DNA from: Gluconobacter japonicus
GTDB taxonomy: Bacteria; Pseudomonadota; Alphaproteobacteria; Acetobacterales; Acetobacteraceae
Reading direction: 5' to 3'
Assembly: GCF_002723975.1 (NCBI RefSeq)
Contig: NZ_BEWO01000013.1
Coordinates: forward strand, 1 to 64,000
DNA length: 64,000 nt
Position numbers and translations under genes: made by a program. Within the stretch, counting starts at the first letter, position 1. Every line of letters begins with the position of its first letter. Positions 8,815 through 18,799 of the stretch are shown here, piece after piece. The notes below the pieces were generated by a model that was not told the origin of the DNA, did no database searches, and saw only the letters and a list, made by a program, of their open reading frames with translations.

Positions 8815-10713
8815 ATGTCCACCCCGTTTCGCTCTGGTGCATTCCGCCTCTCGCCTTCCGATTACAGTGCTCTTACAGACGCAGCACAGCAGAACCCGGA
8901 AGTTTACTGGCAAAACCAGAGCACACGACTGGACTGGATCAGATCCCCCTCCTCCGCGCAGGATACCGGAAATGGTTGGTTTGCAGACGGAACGCTGAAT
9001 GCCAGTGTGAATTGTCTGGACCGTCATCTTGAGAGCAGAGGAGAACAGATTGGCCTGATCTGGCAGGCGGAAGAAGCCGATCATGTTGTTCGCCTGACTT
9101 ACCGTGATCTGCATGCGCGTGTTTGCCAGATGGCCAATGTCCTGCGCGACCACGGGATCTCTCGTGGCGACAGGGTTGCGATTCACCTTCCGACTGTTAT
9201 CGAAGGTGTGGTTGGCATGTTGGCCTGTGCCCGACTGGGGGCCATTCATGTTGTGCTTTTTGGCGGTTTTTCGCCGGAAGCCATTGCGGATCGACTGGCC
9301 GATAGCGGTGCAACACTGGTTATCACGGCAAATGTCGGGCGACGTGGGGCAAAACGCATCCCTTTCAAAACCACCATGGACTCTGCCCTGAGCCTCCGGC
9401 CTGAGACGCTGTCCGTTCGGAGTGTTCTCGTTGTTAGCGTGACGGATGAGCCCGTTCCGATGCAGGCCGGTCGCGATGAACTGCTGACCCCGCTTCTGGA
9501 AAAAGCCGAGACCTCCTGCCCGGCCGAAACGATGGCCTCTACGGACCCACTGTTCCTGCTTTATACGTCAGGCAGCACCGGAAAGCCCAAAGGAATTGTG
9601 CACGGAACTGGTGGTTACCTGACATGGGCCTCCTACACGCATGAACTGGTCTTTGATCATCAGAAGGGCGATGTTTTCTGGTGCACCGCAGATATTGGCT
9701 GGATTACAGGCCACAGCTACGTCGTTTATGGTCCACTTTCGAACGGTGGAACCATCCTTCTGTTTGAAGGTATGCCCTCTCATCCGACCCCCGGTCGCTG
9801 GTGGGAGGTTATTCAGTCCCACAAGGTTACAACATTCTACACCTCCCCAACGGCCATTCGTGCCCTGATGCGGGAAGGCAACGACCTGCCACGTCAATAT
9901 GACCTGACCTCCCTGCGCGTTCTGGGAACTGTTGGAGAGCCGATCAGTCAGGAAGCGTGGTCTTGGTTTGATGACGTGATTGGCGGTGGCCGGTGCGCAT
10001 TCGTTGATACATGGTGGCAGACCGAGAGTGGCGGCATCATGATTTCGCCTGTGCCAGGTGCAGTCAAAGAAAAGCCGGCTTCTGCCACTCTCCCTCTTCC
10101 GGGCGTTCATCCTGTACTGCTAGATGACAAAGGACAGGTTCTGGACGGGGCGACCGAAGGGGTTTTGTGTCTGGATGGGTCCTGGCCGGGTCGAGCCTTG
10201 ACCATCTGGAACGACGACGCACTCTTTCAGACGACTTACCTGCGCCCCTATCCCGGCCATTACTTCACGGGTGATGGTGCGCGCCGTGATGAAGACGGAT
10301 ATTACTGGATCACGGGGCGGGTTGATGATGTCATCAATGTCTCCGGTCATCGTATCGGATCGGCCGAAATTGAAGACGCACTGGCTGCCGAGCATGCTAT
10401 TGTCGAAAGCGCTGCCATTGGCATTCCGCATGACCTGAAGGGTCAAGGGATCATCGTCTATGCTGTTGCACGCGATCCGTCTCATCCGGAACTAGAAATG
10501 CTTGCGGTTCGCGCCATTACAGCCAAGGTCGGGCGCTATGCGGTGCCGGAGAAAGTCTACATCGTCCCGGATCTACCGAAAACGCGTTCTGGAAAGAACG
10601 TACGACGCCTGATGCGTAAGATCGCCTGTGGGGAAACAGACGGGTTGGGCGATCTTTCGACACTCGCCGATCCGGAAATCGTGGACGTTCTGATCCGTAT
10701 TGTGCAGGGCTGA
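8815..10713 (+). CDS. acsA: Acetyl-CoA synthetase (AMP-forming)
   Basis: From the ATG at 8815 the protein has 632 residues, close to the usual length for acetyl-CoA synthetases. The P-loop-like motif YTSGSTGKPKG is at 250-260. The acetate-pocket motif DTWWQTESGG and the hinge ITGRVDDVINVSGHR are both present. The C-terminal PKTRSGK motif puts the catalytic, acetylatable lysine at Lys594, although the next residue is Asn where Ile is usual. It activates acetate to acetyl-CoA at the cost of ATP to AMP. Propionyl-CoA synthetase is a close alternative. A GTG at 8749 would give a longer start but the added residues look untranslated. Confidence 0.88.
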   Translation: MSTPFRSGAFRLSPSDYSALTDAAQQNPEVYWQNQSTRLDWIRSPSSAQDTGNGWFADGTLNASVNCLDRHLESRGEQIGLIWQAEEADHVVRLTYRDLHARVCQMANVLRDHGISRGDRVAIHLPTVIEGVVGMLACARLGAIHVVLFGGFSPEAIADRLADSGATLVITANVGRRGAKRIPFKTTMDSALSLRPETLSVRSVLVVSVTDEPVPMQAGRDELLTPLLEKAETSCPAETMASTDPLFLLYTSGSTGKPKGIVHGTGGYLTWASYTHELVFDHQKGDVFWCTADIGWITGHSYVVYGPLSNGGTILLFEGMPSHPTPGRWWEVIQSHKVTTFYTSPTAIRALMREGNDLPRQYDLTSLRVLGTVGEPISQEAWSWFDDVIGGGRCAFVDTWWQTESGGIMISPVPGAVKEKPASATLPLPGVHPVLLDDKGQVLDGATEGVLCLDGSWPGRALTIWNDDALFQTTYLRPYPGHYFTGDGARRDEDGYYWITGRVDDVINVSGHRIGSAEIEDALAAEHAIVESAAIGIPHDLKGQGIIVYAVARDPSHPELEMLAVRAITAKVGRYAVPEKVYIVPDLPKTRSGKNVRRLMRKIACGETDGLGDLSTLADPEIVDVLIRIVQG

Positions 10714-10775
10714 CTGATGCCTCTGGTCGGATCCTTGATAAGTGTCCAGCCAAGCCATCCGAAAGGCAGAATATT

Positions 10776-12455
10776 ATGGGGCCATTCCGGCGCATCGTAA
10801 TCCCCGCCACGTGGCGGAGCGACATTCTCGCCGGAATGTCCCTTACTTTCACCAATATTCCGCAGGTTCTGGGGTATGCCCGGATAGCGGCCATGCCTGC
10901 CGTTACAGGGCTCTATACCGTGCTGCTTCCTTTGGCAGGGTTTGCGCTCTTCGGGTCCTCCCGGCACCTCGTCGTGGCTGCAGATTCTGCTACAGCGGCC
11001 ATTCTTTCCGGCTCCCTGAGCGCTTTAGCGCCGATCGGAAGTGCCCACTACATCACACTTGTGAGTGCGACAGCCCTTACTGTAGCGGGACTGCTTCTTG
11101 TCGCACGCCTGTTTCGGCTTGGTTTTCTGGCTGACTTTCTTTCCCGCACTGTTCTGGTGGGCTTCATGACGGGCGTGGGAGCTCAAATCATGATCGCCAT
11201 GCTGCATGAACTGATGGGTGTTCAGAGCGATGCGCGCACGCCCCTTCGTCAACTTGTCCAGATCTTTGGCAATCTGCATCAGGCCAATGGTCTTTCAATC
11301 TGTCTGGCTGCTGCGACAATTGGCGTCATTTTCCTTCTCAACCGTTTTTCACCGCGCTTTCCAGCTGCATTATGTGTGGTCGTCGGAAGCATAGTGCTTA
11401 GCAAATATGCCAGGCTTTCAGATCTTGGCGTTTCGACGCTCGGGCCCGTCAGTGGCGGCCTTCCTCATTTTGGAGTGCCGCTTATTGCCTGGAGCGAGTT
11501 TGTATCGCTTCTTCCGATCGCAGCGTCCTGCGTCTTCGTGATCATCACACAGAGTGCCGCAACCTCCCGATCTTTTGCGACCCGGTTCAACGAACCCCTT
11601 GATGAGAACAAGGATTTAAAAGGGTTATGGATTGCCAATACGGCCGCAGCATTATGCGGGACATTCACCGTTAATGGCAGTCCAACACAAACGGCTATGG
11701 CCGTACGATCCGGTGCACATAGCCAGATAGCCCAACTCACCTTTTCGGCTCTTACCCTGCTTGTTCTCCTGTTCTTTACGGGTCCCTTGCAGTATCTCCC
11801 TCAATGCGTTCTGGCCGCTATTGTGTTCATAGTGGCAATCGGGATGGTCGAAATCCGCACGCTGTTCGCCATCCGTCGTGAAAGCCCCGGTGAATTCTGG
11901 CTCGCTTTGACAACTGCAATCGTTGTTCTGGTTTCAGGCGTTGAGCAGGGTATTCTTCTGGCGATTGCCCTGTCGCTTTTTCGGCACGTCCGGCACAGCT
12001 ATGCGCCTCATACGGCCGTGCTTCAGCCTTTTGGAACGAACGGTACGCTTGAGTCCGTTCCTGCCAAAGGCGGCCTTGAAACTCAGCCTGGCCTGATCGT
12101 CTTCCGCTTCTGTGCAGACCTGTTCTATGCGAACTCGGCCCGGTTCAGCCGAGACATTCTAACCCTTGTGAACGATGCCCCTCATCCTGTGCGATGTATT
12201 GTGGTAGAGTGTAGCCCGGTTACGGATATTGATTATTCGGCTGCGGAGGATTTGCGATCTCTCCTTGAAAATCTGAACCTGCGGGGAGTGAGGATGTTTT
12301 TTGGACGCGTCAGTCCTGAGCTAAAAGCAGACATGAACCGTCATCGCCTCATTGGTGTGATTGGCGTTGAGAACCTGTTTGAGGAACTTCATACCGCTCT
12401 GGCCTCTGCCCGACAGTGGCTCTCCCAATCAGAGCAAAGTTCTCCGACGCCATGA
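10776..12455 (+). CDS. SulP-family anion transporter with STAS domain
   Basis: The 559-residue protein has a SulP/SLC26 transport domain of about ten or more membrane helices (roughly 10-400), beginning with the typical GMSLTFTNIPQVLGYARIAAMPAVTGLY stretch, and a C-terminal STAS domain (about 440-545, with VRCIVVECSPVTDIDYSA). SulP proteins carry sulfate, bicarbonate, C4-dicarboxylates or other anions, and the substrate cannot be read from the sequence. The gene follows the acetyl-CoA synthetase gene by 62 bases and overlaps the TetR gene by four, so the three may be one unit. Confidence 0.85.
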   Translation: MGPFRRIVIPATWRSDILAGMSLTFTNIPQVLGYARIAAMPAVTGLYTVLLPLAGFALFGSSRHLVVAADSATAAILSGSLSALAPIGSAHYITLVSATALTVAGLLLVARLFRLGFLADFLSRTVLVGFMTGVGAQIMIAMLHELMGVQSDARTPLRQLVQIFGNLHQANGLSICLAAATIGVIFLLNRFSPRFPAALCVVVGSIVLSKYARLSDLGVSTLGPVSGGLPHFGVPLIAWSEFVSLLPIAASCVFVIITQSAATSRSFATRFNEPLDENKDLKGLWIANTAAALCGTFTVNGSPTQTAMAVRSGAHSQIAQLTFSALTLLVLLFFTGPLQYLPQCVLAAIVFIVAIGMVEIRTLFAIRRESPGEFWLALTTAIVVLVSGVEQGILLAIALSLFRHVRHSYAPHTAVLQPFGTNGTLESVPAKGGLETQPGLIVFRFCADLFYANSARFSRDILTLVNDAPHPVRCIVVECSPVTDIDYSAAEDLRSLLENLNLRGVRMFFGRVSPELKADMNRHRLIGVIGVENLFEELHTALASARQWLSQSEQSSPTP

Positions 12456-13090
12456 TGGATGGTCAGAAGGACGATAAAAAAGACCTTACGCGCCGACAAA
12501 GTAAAAAAGATCGGACGGCCACAGCCTTGGCATGGGAAGCTCTGCGACTGTTCTCGAAGCAGGGCTACGAGGAGACATCGGTAGAGCAGATTGCAGAAGC
12601 GGCCAATGTCTCGCGTCGAACCCTGTTCCGTTATTTCTCGGGCAAAGGGGACATTATCCTTGCCTGGACCAGCGAGATGACAGAGGCGCTCAAGAATGCA
12701 ATCGCATCCGCCAGCCCGGATGCTTCTTTGCAGGATATGGTTCTGTTGGCGCTTCTCCCTGTTGTCCATCGCATTACGGCAAACAGGGAATATGCTTATG
12801 CTCTGGTTCAGCTTCTGGAACATGAACCAGCGTTGCGCAGCGTCAGTTTGCAGAAATACGAAGAGTGGGAAGAAGCACTGGCTAAGGCCCTGATGGCCCG
12901 CCTTCCCCCCACCTATATGCCCTCTCTCGCCGCACGATTAATTGCTCGCACAGCCATTGCGACATATCGCACTGCTGTTGATGAATGGATGAAGACGGAA
13001 GGCGAAGCTGATCTTGAAGATCTGCTTCGCCGCGCTTTTACTTTTCATCCACTTCTTTGGATGGAGGACAGTCCTCTCAGTTTGGGCTGA
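12452..13090 (+). CDS. TetR-family transcriptional regulator
   Basis: From the ATG at 12452 the protein has 212 residues. The N-terminal third holds a standard TetR helix-turn-helix (ALRLFSKQGYEETSVEQIAEAANVSRRTLFRYF, about 30-65). The C-terminal ligand domain has no recognisable ligand signature. The start overlaps the SulP stop by four bases (ATGA), so it is translated with the transporter and probably autoregulates that unit. The 14-bp palindrome at 8706-8719 ahead of acsA is a possible target, but this is inference only. Confidence 0.85.
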   Translation: MMDGQKDDKKDLTRRQSKKDRTATALAWEALRLFSKQGYEETSVEQIAEAANVSRRTLFRYFSGKGDIILAWTSEMTEALKNAIASASPDASLQDMVLLALLPVVHRITANREYAYALVQLLEHEPALRSVSLQKYEEWEEALAKALMARLPPTYMPSLAARLIARTAIATYRTAVDEWMKTEGEADLEDLLRRAFTFHPLLWMEDSPLSLG

Positions 13091-13100
13091 GAGGACTTTT
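13071..13100 (+). terminator. Rho-independent terminator after tetR
   Basis: GTCCTCTCAG and CTGAGAGGAC form a perfect ten-base stem with a six-base loop (TTTGGG), followed by TTTT. The left arm overlaps the end of the TetR gene. It should end the acsA-sulP-tetR unit just before the convergent TonB receptor gene. Confidence 0.75.
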
Positions 13101-13105
13101 ACGGC

Positions 13106-15298
13106 TTAAAGGTCCAGTTCGATGGAGAAGTGGTAAGTTCTTGGCAGGCCTGCAACGGCAGAATTAGTCGCCGTTCCACCCCCATTGATGCTGGAAGGAT
13201 AAACGGACGCCCAGTAAGTCTGGTTCGTCACGTTATTTACCCCGAAGCGGAAAACCAGCGGTTGCTGATAAACATGTGTTGCGTAGCGGGCACCAAGATC
13301 AAGCGTCACGTAAGACGGTGCAAAGGTTGTATTGTAAACATTTGCAGCACGACGGCCCATGTAATGAACATTTGCATTCACCGCACCGCCCTTCAGGAAC
13401 GGCAGGCGATAATCCAGCAGAACATTCGCCATGAGAGGCGGCACACCAACAACCTGCTTGTAAGACGTCTTGGCAACGCCCGTATTGAGAAGCTGTGCAT
13501 CAAGCCACGTCATACCGCCGAGAACACTCAGGTTTTCCGTAATATTTCCGGATGCCTGAAACTCGACACCATAGTTCCGCTGGATACCGTAGTTGGAATA
13601 CACATACGTCACAGGGTCTGTGTAGCCAAACGGCCGTGACATCCGGAACCCGGCAACATTCAACTGAAGCCGTTTGGCGACAAGGATTTTGTATCCGACC
13701 TCATATTCCTCAGAACGCAGCGGCGCCGTCACTTCATTGACGTTCACCGCACCGACCGGAGCCGTCGTCCCTGCCTGTAGGGAACGACCCCATGTGAAAT
13801 AAACGGTTTGATTGGATGCCGGCTTGTAAATCAGGCTTGTCATCGGACTGAAAGCGGCAGATTTGCTGTATGTTGAAGTCTTTACAGCTGCTTTCGAATA
13901 GTTATTCGTGCTCAGCCAGCTCCAGGCAAGCGTCCCCATGATAGACCAGTGCTTACCAAGGGAAATTGTATCCCCTGCCAGCAAAGACTGCGTCATGGTA
14001 TCGGCAGACTTGTAACGACCGGAATAATAAGGCTGCACACTGGAAATAGTCCGCGGGTTGCCAATGGTCGCCTGCCCCAGCGTAATATTTCCTGTGGACG
14101 ACGTCGGGTTATAATTCCCCATGACGTAACCGTTTGTTCCGACTTCGATCTGGTGCTTTAACGGCCCCGTGTGGAACAGGCCGTTCAGGTAGGCCATGTT
14201 GCTGCCTGCGACGAAATCATTGGCTGTTGTTGCTGCGGAAATCGTCTGGTTGTAACGACCGGATGAATTGAGCAGCTGATTGCTAACGCTGAAGACGTTT
14301 CGAGCTGCATTTTCCCACATGCCGCCCAGTTTCAGGCTCCAGTTATCGTTGAAGTGATGAATAATCTTCATCAGGGCGGTGTCGGTTTCCATATTATAAC
14401 CCGCCTGCTTCTGGCCGTAGCCCTTCTGGCTCAGATCAGGAGCAGTTGGAAGCTGAATGGCTGTGCTATAGGAAAAACCACCCGGATAGCCACGTTGCGC
14501 ATAAGTGTACTGGCTGGCGTCAATCTGAATAACGGTTTGAGGGGAGATATGAATATCAAAGTCCCCACTCACCAGATTTCGGCGCATATGGGAATCCGCG
14601 ACGTATCCTTCCCCGTTCTGATTCAGCAGGTTAAGGCGATATCCAAACCACTTGTTATGTCCCACACGTCCTGAGAGATCGACGCTCTCCATCGGAGCGC
14701 CGTTTGAATCCACCCCGACAACGAAACGCTCGGTTTTCCGGTCAGTTGGCCGTTTCAGGGTAAAATCAAAAGTCCCGGCAGGATTTTGTGGACCATAGAC
14801 GGCCCCGGCAAGGCCATTCAGAACCTGCAGGCTTTCAAACTGTTCAGCCGCATAAGGTGTCGTGATGACCATATTGAGGCCATCCATCCGGGAGTTGGAA
14901 ATCACATCTCCCTCGAACCCACGGGACTGCGGACGGCTGGTGTTCGGATCGCCACGCATCTCAAGCTGCGCGGAAGGTACGAACGCAATGAGGTCATTGA
15001 TATTTCTGGACTGCTGATTCACAAGAACATCATGTGGAACCACCATCACAGACAGTGGAGTATCCAGGATAGACCGGGTGCCCAGCGGCCCAAGAGACGC
15101 TTCCTTCGTACGATAATCTGCGACCGTTCCAGTGCCGCTCCGACGGTGGACGGTAATCTGTTCAGATTTGGATGAGTCCACGGCTTTTTTAGCAGACGAG
15201 TTTTCCGGTACGTTCGTCTGGGTCTCCGCAGCGCGAGCCGAAACGCTGCTCATGACCGAACCTGCGAGAAGACACATCGCAAATCGCGAGATTTTCAT
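13106..15298 (-). CDS. TonB-dependent siderophore receptor
   Basis: From the ATG at 15298 (AGGA about seven bases upstream) the protein has 730 residues. It begins with a signal peptide ending SARA, then a TonB-box-like EQITVHRRSG, then the plug domain (TRSILDTPLSVMVVPHDVL, and GAVYGPQNPAGTFDFTLKRPT). A long beta-barrel follows, ending with an aromatic strand (FSIELDL). This is the TonB-dependent siderophore receptor family of the outer membrane. No siderophore genes are adjacent, so it probably takes up a foreign ferric chelate. A perfect inverted repeat 50 bases upstream may be its operator. Confidence 0.88.
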   Translation of the reverse strand: MKISRFAMCLLAGSVMSSVSARAAETQTNVPENSSAKKAVDSSKSEQITVHRRSGTGTVADYRTKEASLGPLGTRSILDTPLSVMVVPHDVLVNQQSRNINDLIAFVPSAQLEMRGDPNTSRPQSRGFEGDVISNSRMDGLNMVITTPYAAEQFESLQVLNGLAGAVYGPQNPAGTFDFTLKRPTDRKTERFVVGVDSNGAPMESVDLSGRVGHNKWFGYRLNLLNQNGEGYVADSHMRRNLVSGDFDIHISPQTVIQIDASQYTYAQRGYPGGFSYSTAIQLPTAPDLSQKGYGQKQAGYNMETDTALMKIIHHFNDNWSLKLGGMWENAARNVFSVSNQLLNSSGRYNQTISAATTANDFVAGSNMAYLNGLFHTGPLKHQIEVGTNGYVMGNYNPTSSTGNITLGQATIGNPRTISSVQPYYSGRYKSADTMTQSLLAGDTISLGKHWSIMGTLAWSWLSTNNYSKAAVKTSTYSKSAAFSPMTSLIYKPASNQTVYFTWGRSLQAGTTAPVGAVNVNEVTAPLRSEEYEVGYKILVAKRLQLNVAGFRMSRPFGYTDPVTYVYSNYGIQRNYGVEFQASGNITENLSVLGGMTWLDAQLLNTGVAKTSYKQVVGVPPLMANVLLDYRLPFLKGGAVNANVHYMGRRAANVYNTTFAPSYVTLDLGARYATHVYQQPLVFRFGVNNVTNQTYWASVYPSSINGGGTATNSAVAGLPRTYHFSIELDL

Positions 15299-15347
15299 GC
15301 CATTATCCTGTACGCTGTCTCTTAGAGTCTCTGGACCTTCTACATTT

Positions 15348-15362
15348 TGGCACTGAGTGCCA
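15348..15362 (-). promoter_or_regulatory. Palindrome upstream of TonB receptor
   Basis: TGGCAC and GTGCCA flank a three-base centre (TGA) about 50 bases before the receptor start. A related TGGCACAG half-site occurs about 70 bases further upstream. The motif does not look like a classical Fur box, so an unidentified regulator is likely. Confidence 0.45.
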
Positions 15363-15576
15363 CAATTTATATAAATCCCAATTTTTACGAGATGGCCGTT
15401 TTTTGTGCAGGGTGTTTCAAATCTGGCACAGTCTGACACGAACCTTGGTTACAATCGGAAATCATTGATAAAGGCATACGCCATATTACTGCCACGCTAC
15501 CCACGCGATATCTTCTTCATAGGCATGTTCGGAAAACGGCTCTGTCGCCCCGAACCATGTTGAGAAAGGCAGTTCT

Positions 15577-15990
15577 ATGCGTAAAAAGATTATCGCTGGC
15601 GTTCTCATGAGCGGGATGCTGGCCATTTCGGTCAATGTAGCGTCGGCTGATCCGTACCGTGGTGGCGGAGATCCGGGCAGATCGAGTGGCTTTCGCAATG
15701 ATGGCGGCCGTTACGACAGGCAGGATTCATTTGATCGAAACCACGTATGGCGCAAAGGAGAACGCTATACAGGCCCAAGAAATAATGGAGGGATCATTAA
15801 CGACTGGCGCGGTCGCCAAGGCTTATGGCAGCCTCCACGCGGTTATTACTGGATGCAGTACGGAAACCAGTACCTTTTGACCGCCATTGCAACTGGCCTG
15901 ATTGCCGGTGTCGTGGGAGGTGCAGTCGCTCATCCGCCACCGCCACCTCCAGGATATCAACCACCGCCCCCACCTCCTGGACCTTACTGA
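15577..15990 (+). CDS. RcnB-family small periplasmic protein
   Basis: The 137-residue protein has a signal peptide ending VASA, then a Gly/Arg/Asp-rich low-complexity segment (about 25-60). A RcnB-like core follows (WRGRQGLWQPPRGYYWMQYGNQYLLTAIATGLI, about 75-115), with a hydrophobic Gly/Ala segment and a Pro-rich tail. E. coli RcnB is a periplasmic protein of nickel/cobalt homeostasis, but most family members are uncharacterised and many have this hydrophobic end. It appears monocistronic and is followed by a terminator-like hairpin. Confidence 0.75.
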   Translation: MRKKIIAGVLMSGMLAISVNVASADPYRGGGDPGRSSGFRNDGGRYDRQDSFDRNHVWRKGERYTGPRNNGGIINDWRGRQGLWQPPRGYYWMQYGNQYLLTAIATGLIAGVVGGAVAHPPPPPPGYQPPPPPPGPY

Positions 15991-15997
15991 CAGACAG

Positions 15998-16027
15998 AAA
16001 GGCTCGGGGAAAATCTCCCGGGCCTTT
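15998..16027 (+). terminator. Terminator-like hairpin after the RcnB-like gene
   Basis: AAAGGCTCGGG (15998-16008) pairs with CCCGGGCCTTT (16017-16027) through eleven positions with one G-U wobble and an eight-base loop. Only three T residues follow, so efficiency is uncertain. Confidence 0.55.
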
Positions 16028-16124
16028 GCACGGATCGAACCATTGCCCTGATAAAAGAATATTTTAGATGCACCTGAAGAGTGATCTGGATATGTGCATC
16101 TGATATTTTCAGGAAGGTTCTTCT

Positions 16125-16454
16125 ATGCCTCTTTCCCCTAACGCCAAGGACTGGCTCGGCCTCTGCTCGGCCCTCACCCTTGTCGTGGCTTTAAGCGTAT
16201 TTGGTTTTCTGGGTTGGGGAAAAGTCTCAGGTGATGATTCGATCACGCATGTCGCCATTGCAAAAGTTATCAGCATAGAAAAAATCACCGGAGACAGTGA
16301 TGATCCAGTCTCCTACAAAGTAACCTATGATCTTCATGGCCACCCCTTAAGCAATTATTTTTCCGCAGAATGGTATGAGAGCCATAAGACCAGAAAGCAT
16401 TTTCTGATTACCTATCGTATGGCCAATGGCTATCACGTCGATAGCGTTCGATAG
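16125..16454 (+). CDS. Small single-pass membrane protein, unknown function
   Basis: The 109-residue protein has one N-terminal membrane segment (about 10-32) followed by an approximately 75-residue domain with alternating hydrophobic residues (VAIAKVISIEKI, VSYKVTYDL, FLITYR) that suggests a beta-rich soluble part outside the membrane. AGGAAGG lies about nine bases before the ATG, supporting the start. I do not recognise the family; it is vaguely like DUF3592-type proteins. It stands alone between terminator-like hairpins. Confidence 0.6.
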   Translation: MPLSPNAKDWLGLCSALTLVVALSVFGFLGWGKVSGDDSITHVAIAKVISIEKITGDSDDPVSYKVTYDLHGHPLSNYFSAEWYESHKTRKHFLITYRMANGYHVDSVR

Positions 16455-16471
16455 AAAGAGGCTTCTTCATC

Positions 16472-16505
16472 CAGAAAGCCAGGGATTTTGCACCCCAGCT
16501 TTCTG
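16472..16505. terminator. Hairpin between convergent genes
   Basis: CAGAAAGC (16472-16479) and GCTTTCTG (16498-16505) are perfectly complementary, with an inner GGG/CCC pairing. The structure lies between the small membrane protein and the convergent GST gene. It lacks a strong T run on either side. Confidence 0.4.
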
Positions 16506-16529
16506 TGACGTGATTTATAGCGTTTTCGC

Positions 16530-17177
<648 letters not shown>

Positions 17178-17232
17178 TTAAAAAAGCCAAAGACGGGAGG
17201 CCGTAGCCTCACGTCATTTCTTCCTCCAACGC

Positions 17233-17835
17233 TTACGGTTGCTTTTCGAATGCACCGGCAATTGTCAGGTTCACGTCATCGCCGACATAGGGAACGTACT
17301 TCTTCACCCCAAAATCACTCCGGTGGATTGTGCCTGTCGCCTGGAAGCCAACTGTATAGGCCTTATCCATCGGGTTCACGCCAGAACCGACAAAGTGAAC
17401 ATGCAGCACGACCGGCTTGGTGATGCCGTGAAGTGTAAGGTTTCCGCTGACAACAGCGTCTTCAGCGCCTACCGGTGAGACCTGCGTCGAAACAAACGTC
17501 GCATCAGGATACTTCGCGGCATCGAACCATTCCGGATTTTTCAGTTCATCCGTCAGAACGCTGCTCGATGTTGCAACGCTGGCAACAGGAATAGTCACGG
17601 AGAGTTTGGAGGATGAAGGATGAGCGGCGTCAAGTTTCAGGGTGCCGCTCACGTTTGAAAACTGCCCCGAATAATAGGTGAAACCAAAGTGCAGGACAGA
17701 GAAATTGACCTGCGTGTGGCCCGCTTCGACCTTGTATGTGCCGGATTTGATATCCGCCGGCGGAGCCGCAAGAGCGCTGCTGGCAGCAAGAGTGATCGAA
17801 AGTGCGGCGATTACGCCGGAGAATACTGTCTTCAT
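17233..17835 (-). CDS. YceI-family periplasmic lipocalin-like protein
   Basis: From the ATG at 17835 (AAAGGA about nine bases upstream) the protein has 200 residues. It starts with a signal peptide of about 23 residues ending ALA, followed by a complete YceI domain. Visible landmarks are YKVEAGHTQVNFSVLHFGFTYYSGQF, LKNPEWFDAAKYPDATF and LTLHGITKPVVL. YceI proteins are periplasmic beta-barrels that bind polyisoprenoids or amphiphiles. The gene lies 37 bases behind the DODA-type dioxygenase gene and probably shares its transcript. Confidence 0.88.
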   Translation of the reverse strand: MKTVFSGVIAALSITLAASSALAAPPADIKSGTYKVEAGHTQVNFSVLHFGFTYYSGQFSNVSGTLKLDAAHPSSSKLSVTIPVASVATSSSVLTDELKNPEWFDAAKYPDATFVSTQVSPVGAEDAVVSGNLTLHGITKPVVLHVHFVGSGVNPMDKAYTVGFQATGTIHRSDFGVKKYVPYVGDDVNLTIAGAFEKQP

Positions 17836-17872
17836 GACAGGTTCCTTTCTGAGAGTATGAAGAAGAAAAATG

Positions 17873-18697
17873 TCAGCCGAAACGGAAGCCGGACAATGCC
17901 TTTCCCATAACGGTATCATTGTAATCGCGATGAGCGGGCTCCGTTCGGGCGGCACCTGCGACAAACATTAACGGCAAGAGATGCTCTGCCTCAGGGTGAC
18001 AGTCTTTCGCAAAAGGGGCGTCTTTCCACGAAGCCAGCGCAGAAGCCCTCTGTGACGGGAAAGAAGTAACAGCCTGATGCAGCCAGGCGTTAAACTGTCT
18101 GGAGTGTTCATCCGCTTCCTTATCGGGACGGAGAAAACGACGCAGATTGTGATACGACATACCTGTTCCAACCAGCAGGATATTCTCATCCCGCAGAGGT
18201 GCAAGCGCCTCGCCGATTGCCATGACATCAACGGCTGATGCGTGACGTGGCAGAGACAGTTCCACAACTGGAATTTCGGCTTCAGGAAAGGCAAGCAGAA
18301 AAGGAATGAATACCCCGTGGTCAAAGCCACGTTGATCGTCCTCATCGCTCGCAATTCCAGCGTCTTCCAGAAGACGCCTCACACGATGCGCCACTTCTGG
18401 TGATCCAGGAGCAGGATATTGCAGAGCGTAAGTATGCTCCGGGAAGCCGTAGTAGTCGTAGATCACTCGTGGCGCTTTGCCCGTTGTGACGGTCGGACGG
18501 TCAGTCTCCCAATGTCCGGACACGACAACAATTGCTGAGGGACGTCGTGGGAGTGTCTTACCGATGCCGCGAAGGTGCGCGCCCATGCGGTCCCAGACGT
18601 GAGGCCAATCCATAAAAAAGCATGGTCCGCCGCCATGAGGTATGAAAAGCACAGGTTGGCGCTTCACCTCGACTGTCTGCTCTGAAATGTCGACCAT
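17873..18697 (-). CDS. DODA-type extradiol aromatic-ring dioxygenase (LigB/YgiD family)
   Basis: The 274-residue protein belongs to the class III extradiol dioxygenase family related to 4,5-DOPA dioxygenase and E. coli YgiD. Metal-ligand histidines typical of the family are visible in FIPHGGGP, VVSGHWET, DHGVFIP and GMSYHN. It would open a catechol-type ring using one non-haem metal ion. The physiological substrate is unknown, and many such genes sit, as here, next to quinone-stress functions (GST, YceI). It is divergent from a LysR gene about 100 bases away, which is the probable regulator. Confidence 0.87.
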   Translation of the reverse strand: MVDISEQTVEVKRQPVLFIPHGGGPCFFMDWPHVWDRMGAHLRGIGKTLPRRPSAIVVVSGHWETDRPTVTTGKAPRVIYDYYGFPEHTYALQYPAPGSPEVAHRVRRLLEDAGIASDEDDQRGFDHGVFIPFLLAFPEAEIPVVELSLPRHASAVDVMAIGEALAPLRDENILLVGTGMSYHNLRRFLRPDKEADEHSRQFNAWLHQAVTSFPSQRASALASWKDAPFAKDCHPEAEHLLPLMFVAGAARTEPAHRDYNDTVMGKALSGFRFG

Positions 18698-18799
18698 GCA
18701 ACGTCTCCCCCTTCTCGTAGGCTGATGGGGAGGTTGTCATCAAACTTACAGGACGATAATCCTGACTTCAGGAAAGTCATCTAACACCCGGAGTATGAG

